Below, piece after piece: positions 57,818-64,000 of a stretch of 64,000 nucleotides of DNA. The notes under the pieces are model-generated. The model was not told the origin of the DNA. It saw only the letters and a list, made by a program, of their open reading frames with translations, and searched no databases. This DNA is from Stomoxys calcitrans (lineage: Eukaryota > Arthropoda > Insecta > Diptera > Muscidae), in contig NC_081552.1 of NCBI RefSeq assembly GCF_963082655.1, positions 49,149,781 through 49,213,780 on the forward strand, in the 5' to 3' direction. Position 1 is the stretch's first letter; the number at the start of each line of letters is the position of its first letter. The position numbers and the translations under genes were made by a program.

Positions 57818-58042
57818 TTGAGTTGCCCAAAAAGTAATTGCGGATTTTTTAAAAGAAAGTAAATGCATTTTTAATAAATCTTAGAATGTACTTTAATCAA
57901 AAAAATTTTTTTTTAAAGCAAGCTAAAAGTAACAGCTGATAACTGACAGAAGAAAGAATGCAATTACAGAGTCACAAGCTGTGAAAAAATTTGTCAACGC
58001 CGACTATATGAAAAATCCGCAATTACTTTTTGGGCAACCCAA
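57818..58042 (+). mobile_element. Mariner-type MITE, diverged
   Basis: The left terminus (TTGAGTTGCCCAAAAAGTA) merges with a family D CATTTGAG box, so the exact edge is uncertain. A few bases are deleted in the AAAAAATTTTTTTTT interior. The right tip GGGCAACCCAA is followed by TA. Confidence 0.88.
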
Positions 58043-60140
58043 TAGTATATGTATAACGCTTGACTAACAGTATAAGAATATAAATGCCCTTATCGGAATC
58101 CTTTATTCTTTGGTCTATACATTCGCTTGGAGGGTATAGGGTCACTATCGTTTGGGTGTTAGATATACTCCATTCTTTATTTCAGCCCGATATTGTCATG
58201 ATGTCCGATGTAGTGATTTTTTCGGGGGTGAGGTGGTCCCCTAGACAATTGCCCCTTAAAAAATATCAGCATCGTGCTCTTCCCTCAAACACCATTTATT
58301 TTAACCCCATACTACCATTGGTTTAAGGGGAGCTTGTGGGATGAGGTGTCCTCATACACTTGGCCCCAAAATTTGTACTCTTTGGGGGGTGTTTTGGGAA
58401 AGGGGCGGTGTCCCCAATACATGGTCCCAAATTTGGATATCAGATTCGTATTCTACAATATTTTAAAATACCTTTATTTGAGCCCCATATTGCGATGGTC
58501 AGTAAATAATTGCTGTTTGTGGGGTGTTTTAGGAATGGGGTAGATCCCCAGAAAATTGGTTCCGAACGTGGGTATCAATATCGTCCTCTTCTCCCCAATA
58601 CCTTTCATTTGAGCCCCACATTGACGTGGTCGGTAAATATGCCCGATTTAGGGGTGTTTGGGGAGTGGGGTGGTCCCCCAAACACTTAGCCCTGAAAATA
58701 TATCAGCATCGTGCTCTACTCTCAAATATCAATTATTTGAAGCCCATATCGCCATTGGCCTCAAAATTGGATATCAAATTCGTTTTCTAATCTCAAATAC
58801 CTTTCATTTAAATCCCTTATTGAGAAAGTCAGCAAATATCTCCGGTTTAAGGTATGGGCCCTAAAAATTATCAATATCGACATCCACTTCTTTTAAGAGC
58901 CACATGCGTCCTATGTGGGGGGTTGCTATGGGTATGGGTCGTCCCCTAGGCCGTTTGTGCCAAATGTTGAGATCAGATTCGTAGTCTACTCCCAAATACC
59001 GGTTTGGGGCGGCCGTTCAGTGGCTTGGCCTTCAAAATTTATATTAGATTTGTGTTCTACTCTAAAATACCTCTTATTACAGCCCCATTTTGGAAAGGTC
59101 GGGAATGGTGTCCATGGGGCCCCATAGACACTTTTCCCGAATATTGACATCATATTCGTTCTTTTCTCCCAAAGAACTTTCATTTGAGCCCCACATTGCT
59201 ATGGTCGTAAATTTGTCCTCTTTGTGTGTTTTTGATGTTTTTGAGAGGGGCGGCCCCCCAAACAATTGGCCACACATTTAGATATAAGATTCGTATTCTA
59301 CACTCAAATATCTTTTTTTGTAATCCTCATATTGCCATGGTCAGTAAATAAGTCCTTTTTGGTGGGGTTTTTTGGGGAACGGGTGGACCCCCTAGGTTAG
59401 TTCAGGTTAGGTAGGAGTGGCAGCTCTTTACTGACTAACTTAGAAAGTTTTAAGTCCATTGCGATACCACAGTAGCGGCAGACCAAGGCTTCTGGTGGGA
59501 ATCGAACCCACTACCCCTGCACTGGTAATCCAAGCACGCTACCAACTCTTCGAGGGGAGCGCCCCCTAACTAATGGAACAAACAAACACAAATTGATTTT
59601 TATATATAAGATTTGGTGGGTTTTGGAAAATTTGGCTAAGGAGGAGCGTCCAGTCACTTGGTACCGAAAGTGAATATTAGTTTCGTGCTCTATTCCCAAA
59701 TATCTTTCATTTGAGCCCCATATAGTCACAGTGGTTAATATGTCGAATTTGGGGGTTAGGGCGGTCCCCTGAATACTTGGAGCCAATTTTTAATACCATA
59801 TTCATATTCTATCAATATCAAATGAAATATCCGTATTGGTCCGATCGGTCCAATTTTGGGGTAAAGGGGGAGGGTCCGCCCCTTTTCAATATCAAAAAAA
59901 TCATAAAGCCTATACCTCCTTTCTGACAATATTTGGCAATCTGCTCCCGAATACCAAGTCCCATATTGCCATTATCGTCCAATAAACCTATTTTAGGGGG
60001 TTTTGGGGTTGAGGCAGCCCCCCGGTTCCTTGGACCCAATTTTTAATATGAAATTCATACTCTACTCCTGAATATATTTCATTTGGGTCCCATTTTATTG
60101 TTGGGTAGTACTTATCGGGTCTGCCCCCCTAGCGATATCA
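58043..60140 (+). repeat. Long family D repeat block
   Basis: A second head (GTATATGTATAACGCTTGAC ... AATGCCC) begins at 58045. Some 15 variable units follow with CAAATACCTTTCATTTGAG and GGGGTGTTT-type boxes. A SINE interrupts at 59395-59561. Numerous short frames here are by-products of the repeats. Confidence 0.75.
59395..59561 (-). mobile_element. tRNA-derived SINE, 167 bp
   Basis: Same family as 25791-25955. On the minus strand it has a B box GGGTTCGATTCC and the A-box region GTTGGTAGCGTGC, and a tail with AACCTAACC-type units. The target duplication CCCCCTA is at 59388-59394 and 59562-59568. Confidence 0.88.
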
Positions 60141-60965
60141 AAACATGTAAAAAGGCGTCAGTTCGGCCGGGCCGAACTTTGGATACCCGCCTTCTCGGGT
60201 ATATATGTAAACCACCTTTTGTCATAATCCGGTGAAAATGCATAATTTATGCCCCCATAGCAGCTATATCGAAGTATGGACCGATTTGGACCAAATTCGG
60301 CTAGGACGTTGTTCAATTTTGTAGAACAAAATATCAGTCTTTTTGGTAGCTATATCCAAATCTGAACTGATCTGAGCCAAATTGAAGAAGGATGACGCAG
60401 GGCTTAACATAACTCACTGTCCCGAATTGCGGCTACATCGGATAATAAATGCGCCTTTTATTGGCCCAAGACCTTGAATCGAGAGATCGGCCTATATGGC
60501 GGCTACATCCAAATCTGGACCGATCGGAGCCAAATTGAAGGAAGTTGTCGGGTGGCCTAACACAGCTCACCGTCTGGACCAATCTGGACCATATTCGGGA
60601 CACATGTTGGGAGTCTTGGTTCAACTCATGGTTCCAAATTTTGGCGAAGTCGGGGAAAAAAATGCGCCTGTTATATGCGTAAGATCCAAAATCCGCAGAT
60701 CGGTCTATGTGACAGCTATATCCAAATATAGTCCGATGTGGCCCATTCAAGAATTTTACCCGCGTATAAAGTATAAAGAAGTACAAGTCTGTGCAAAATT
60801 TCAACTCAATATCTCTGACGGACACACGGACATCTTTAAATCGTCTTAGAATTTTAAAGCGGTCCGATATATATACACTATTTAGGGTCGTAAATGGATA
60901 TTTCAGTATGTTGCAAACGGAATTGCTAAATGAATATACCCCCTATCCTATGGTGGTGGGTATAA
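60141..60965 (-). mobile_element. Mini-me/DINE-1-like element, subfamily B
   Basis: It starts AAACATGTAAAAAGGCGTC with an intact hairpin. Four monomers are present. The (GACG)n run is reduced to GACGGACACACGGAC, and the core is shortened. The end is GGTGGTGGGTATAA. Confidence 0.88.
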
Positions 60966-60979
60966 AGAATATAAATCCA

Positions 60980-62767
60980 TTTTTATACCCTCCACCATAG
61001 GATGGGGGGTATACTAATTTCGTCATTCTGTTTGTAACTACTCGAAATATTCGTCTGAGACCCCATAAATTATATATATTCTGGATCGCCGCGACATTTT
61101 ATGTCCATCTAGCCATGTCCGTCCATCTGTCCGTCCGTCCGTCCGTCTGTCTGTCGAAAGCACGCTAACTTCCGAAGGAGTAAAACTAGCCGCTTGAAAT
61201 TTTGCACCAATTCTCCGTATTAGTGTAGGTCGGTTGGTATTGTAAATGGGTCATATTGGTCCATGTTTTGATATAGCTACCATATAAACCGATCTTGGGT
61301 CTTGACTTCTTGAGCGTCTAGAGTGCGCAATTTTAATCCGATTGGGATGAAATTTTGAACGACGTGTTTTGCTTTGATATCCAACAACTGTGCCAAGTAT
61401 GGTTCAAATCGATCAATAAGCTGATATAGCTGCCATATAAACCGATCTTGGGTCTTGACTTCTTGAGCTTCTAGAGGGAGCAATTCTTATCCAAATTGAA
61501 TGAATTTTTGCACGATGTATTTTGTTATGATAGCCAACAACTGTGCCAAGTATGGTTCATAACCTGATATAGCTGCCATATAAACCAATCTGGGATCTTG
61601 ATTTCTTAAGCCTGTAGAGTGCGCAATTCTTATCCGATTGAAATGAAATTTTGCAAGACGTGTTTTGTTATGATATCCAGCAACTGTGCCAAGTATGGTT
61701 CAAATCGGTTCATAACCTGATATAGCTGCCATATAAACCGATCTGGGATCTTGACTTCTTGAGCCTCTAGAGGTCGCAATTTTTATCCGATGGGAATGAA
61801 ATTTTGCACGTAGTATTTTGTTATGATATCCAACAACTGTGCCAAATAAGGTTCAAATCGGTTCATAACCTGATATAGCTGCCATATAAACCGATCTTGG
61901 GTCTTGACTTCTTGAGCCTCTAGAGGGCGCAATTCTTATCCGATTGGAATGAAATTTTGCACGACGTGTTTTGTTATGATATCCAGCAACTGTGCCAAGT
62001 GTGGTTCATATCGGTCCATAACCTGATATAGCTGCCATATAAACCGATCTTGGGTCTTGACTTGTTAAGCCTCTAGAGTGCGCAATTGTTATCCGATTGG
62101 AATGAAATTTTGCACGACGTGTTTTGTTATGATATCCAACATCTGTGCCAAATAAGGTTCAAATCGGTCCATAACCTGATATAGCTGCCATATAAACCGA
62201 TCTTGGGTCTTAACTTGTTAAGCCTTTAGAGTGCGCAATTGTTATCCGATTGGAATGAAATTTGGCACGTAGTATTTTGTTATGATATCCAACAACTGTG
62301 CCAAATAGGGTTCAAATCGGTCCATAACCTGATATAGCTGCTATATATACCGATCTGGGATCTTGACTTCTTAAGCCTCTAAAGTGCGCAATTATTATCC
62401 GATTTGCCTGAAATTTTGTACGACGGATCCTCTCATGATCATTAACATACGTGTTTATTATGGTCTGAATTGGTCTATAGACCGATACAGCTCTCATATA
62501 ACTCGATCTCTTTATTTTACTTCTTTAGCCCCCAAAGGACGCAATTCTTATTCGAATTGGCTGACATTTTACACAGGTCTCCAACATATAACTTAATTGT
62601 GGTCCAAACCGGACCATATCTTGATATCGCTCTCATAGCAGAGCAAATCTTTTCTTATATCCTTTTTTGCCTAAGAAGAGATGCCGGGAAAAGAACTCGA
62701 CAAATGCAATCCATGGTGGAGGGTATATAAGATTCGGCCCGGCCGAACTTAGCACGCTTTTACTTAT
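60980..62767 (+). mobile_element. Mini-me/DINE-1-like element, subfamily A, best reference copy (1.8 kb)
   Basis: This copy shows every module: TTTTTATACCCTCCACCATAGG; GGGGGGTATACTAATTTCG; TATATATT; the core (CTGGATCGCCGCGACATTTTATG, i.e. TTCTTGATC-type); a (GTCY)n run at 61119-61155; and eight monomers of roughly 150-170 bp carrying ATATAGCTGCCATATAAACCG. The GATGCCGGGAAAAG module and the hairpin TTCGGCCCGGCCGAA then close with CTTAGCACGCTTTTACTT. A (TA)n, 33-bp-type core and (GTCY)n arrangement is the known signature of dipteran mini-me elements, related to DINE-1/Helentron-associated repeats. A rolling-circle origin is inference. No transposase is encoded. Confidence 0.93.
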
Positions 62768-62779
62768 TATATACAATAA

Positions 62780-63125
62780 ATAGATTGTCAAAACTTCATA
62801 GAAAATTTTGTAAAAATTTTATTCTATAGGAATTTTTTTCAAAATTTAATGTTACAGTAAATTTTATTTCTGTTCAAAATTTTGTCATAATTTTTTTTCT
62901 ATAGAAAATTTTGTCAACGTTTTATTTCAATAGAAAATTTTGCTAAAATTTTATTTCCCTAGAAAATTTAGTTTTCAAAATTTTTTTTTCTATTGAAAAT
63001 TTTGTTAAAATTTTTTATTTTTAAAGTAAATTTTTGTTCAAAAATTGATTTTTGTTGATGTTAGTTTTGTAAATTTTTTATTTTTTAAAAATTTTTTAGG
63101 AAAATTTTAGCAAAATTCATTTCTC
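62780..63125. repeat. AT-rich minisatellite, TTTCTATAGAAAATTTTG units
   Basis: About ten imperfect 27-32-bp units lie here, the same family as at 21498-21740. Confidence 0.75.
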
Positions 63126-63968
63126 TTAAATCACCCTTAACAAATTAAGGATGATTTTGTTAAAATGTGATTTATACATTTGACTTTAAGCACTGGCAAA
63201 TTTCGCCTATGTTTTTTTTTTTTTGTATTTCAATAATGGCTGACATTTCTGCCCCATATCTTCCACAGACATTTTCTCATGGGCCTAATTGAACAGCTGC
63301 CATGTCTCCGAACATTGTTGCAAGATCATTTATGCGCGTTTTAATGCGGTTAACAATTTGAGGGGTTAGGCTATTGCATTTATGGTGAATCGTAAAAATT
63401 TTTTTATTGCTCCCATACATTTTCTTTCCATAAGCCATTTTGGAATTTTTGAAGTCAAAAATCTAACAAAAGTTTAGGCGAGGCCGTGTTTGCGTATACA
63501 CAATACTAGGTATGAAGCTAAAATCTACAATAGTATGTGTATGTAAACTATGAACCTTTGATGTGTAATTTGTCTTGTCTCTTATTGCATGTCATGTGTT
63601 TAGCTTCCTTAAAAGGACTACTTTTATGTTAGTTGGAAGGTAGTGCTGTAAACACTATAATGGATGGCGCCTGCGTAATACCGGTTGCATGCTGAGTTGA
63701 GTAGGGCGCACGTGCGCTCATACCGCTGTCGGATGTTTGTTCACAGCAACATACATGTGCTGTGTACAACGGACGTACGATATCACGTACATTGCCACAA
63801 ACAGGGGCGATGATAGAGTCGGAAAACGGTTTTTTTTTTTGTACACAACATCAAAACCTCAATCCTAAGTTCTCTCGTATACCCACTTCTCTGCTTGGCA
63901 TATAGTGCTTATAAATCTCAGACAATCATAAGGTCAGTGTTGCCATATTTGTCAGCCACAAATAAAAG
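63126..63968. other. Unclassified 840-bp spacer
   Basis: There is no gene or known repeat. The segment 63640-63800 is less AT-rich, with several GTACG/CGTAC motifs. Confidence 0.5.
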
Positions 63969-64000
63969 TCAGGCCAAATCTTATATACCCTCCACCATGG
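63969..64000 (-). mobile_element. Start of a subfamily A mini-me, cut by the window end
   Basis: Part of the hairpin arm and ATACCCTCCACCATGG are visible. The AACAAGTAAAA tip is missing. Confidence 0.75.

Noticed and set aside
58084..59786. Many 60-90-codon frames on both strands of family D
   Set aside because: They track the repeat units, overlap on both strands and lack any recognisable domain.

Overview
The window looks like non-genic DNA from a higher fly, most likely a calyptrate such as a house-fly, stable-fly or blow-fly relative. It is AT-rich and almost entirely built of nested mobile elements. More than 25 copies of one dipteran-type repeat are present, each with a (TA)n run, a short conserved core starting TTCTTGATC, and a (GTCY)n run. 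No host protein-coding exon could be recognised. The fly assignment is inferred from repeat content, not from a marker gene.

Background layer: the dominant repeat (called mini-me/DINE-1-like here) is 0.3-1.9 kb. One end reads TATACCC(T/A)CCACCATAGG, followed by the (TA)n-core-(GTCY)n block, then tandem monomers of roughly 150-170 bp containing TATAGCTGCCATATA. The other end has a GC-rich hairpin (TTCGGCCGGGCCGAA) and finishes ...TTTTACTTGTT. Copies lie in both orientations. Subfamily A has the CCCTCCACC end; subfamily B has the CCCACCACC end. Here '+' means the (TA)n-core-(GTCY)n order reads left to right. A second family (family D, about 120-bp units carrying GAGCCCCATATTG) fills 23.1-23.9, 25.2-25.7, 56.6-57.8 and 58.0-60.1 kb. 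Three tRNA-derived SINEs, five short mariner-type MITE copies and an AT-rich minisatellite complete this layer.

Three apparently complete autonomous elements were inserted into mini-me copies. (1) 1808-3447 is a Tc1-like element with perfect 27-bp termini, an internal repeat set and an uninterrupted DD34E transposase. (2) 4893-10241 is a Transib element. Its uninterrupted 680-aa transposase has the RAG1-type DDE triad and zinc residues, its ends begin with the V(D)J heptamer CACAGTG, it has a perfect 5-bp CGCCG target duplication, and its terminal inverted repeats are unusually long at 1431 bp. (3) 28119-38717 is a BEL/Pao LTR retrotransposon with near-identical LTRs and an uninterrupted 1787-aa gag-pol. 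It also has a 3.4-kb leader with an insulator-like motif cluster, and a separate downstream ORF that repeats the gag zinc-finger domain with a basic tail.

Layout: 1-1.24 kb pentanucleotide satellite; 1.3-3.9 kb mini-me with Tc1-like; 4.6-10.7 kb mini-me with Transib; 11-27 kb mini-me copies, family D, a SINE and transposase fragments; 27-39.6 kb mini-me with BEL/Pao; 39.7-56 kb mini-me copies, MITEs, a SINE and an old Tc1-like shell; 56-60 kb family D; 60-62.8 kb mini-me; 62.8-64 kb AT-rich DNA. The strongest second-look items are the Transib element, the BEL extra ORF and leader, the BEL right junction (338-bp flanking direct repeat, clipped LTR, no target duplication), and a fold-back mini-me at 50.8-52.3 kb.
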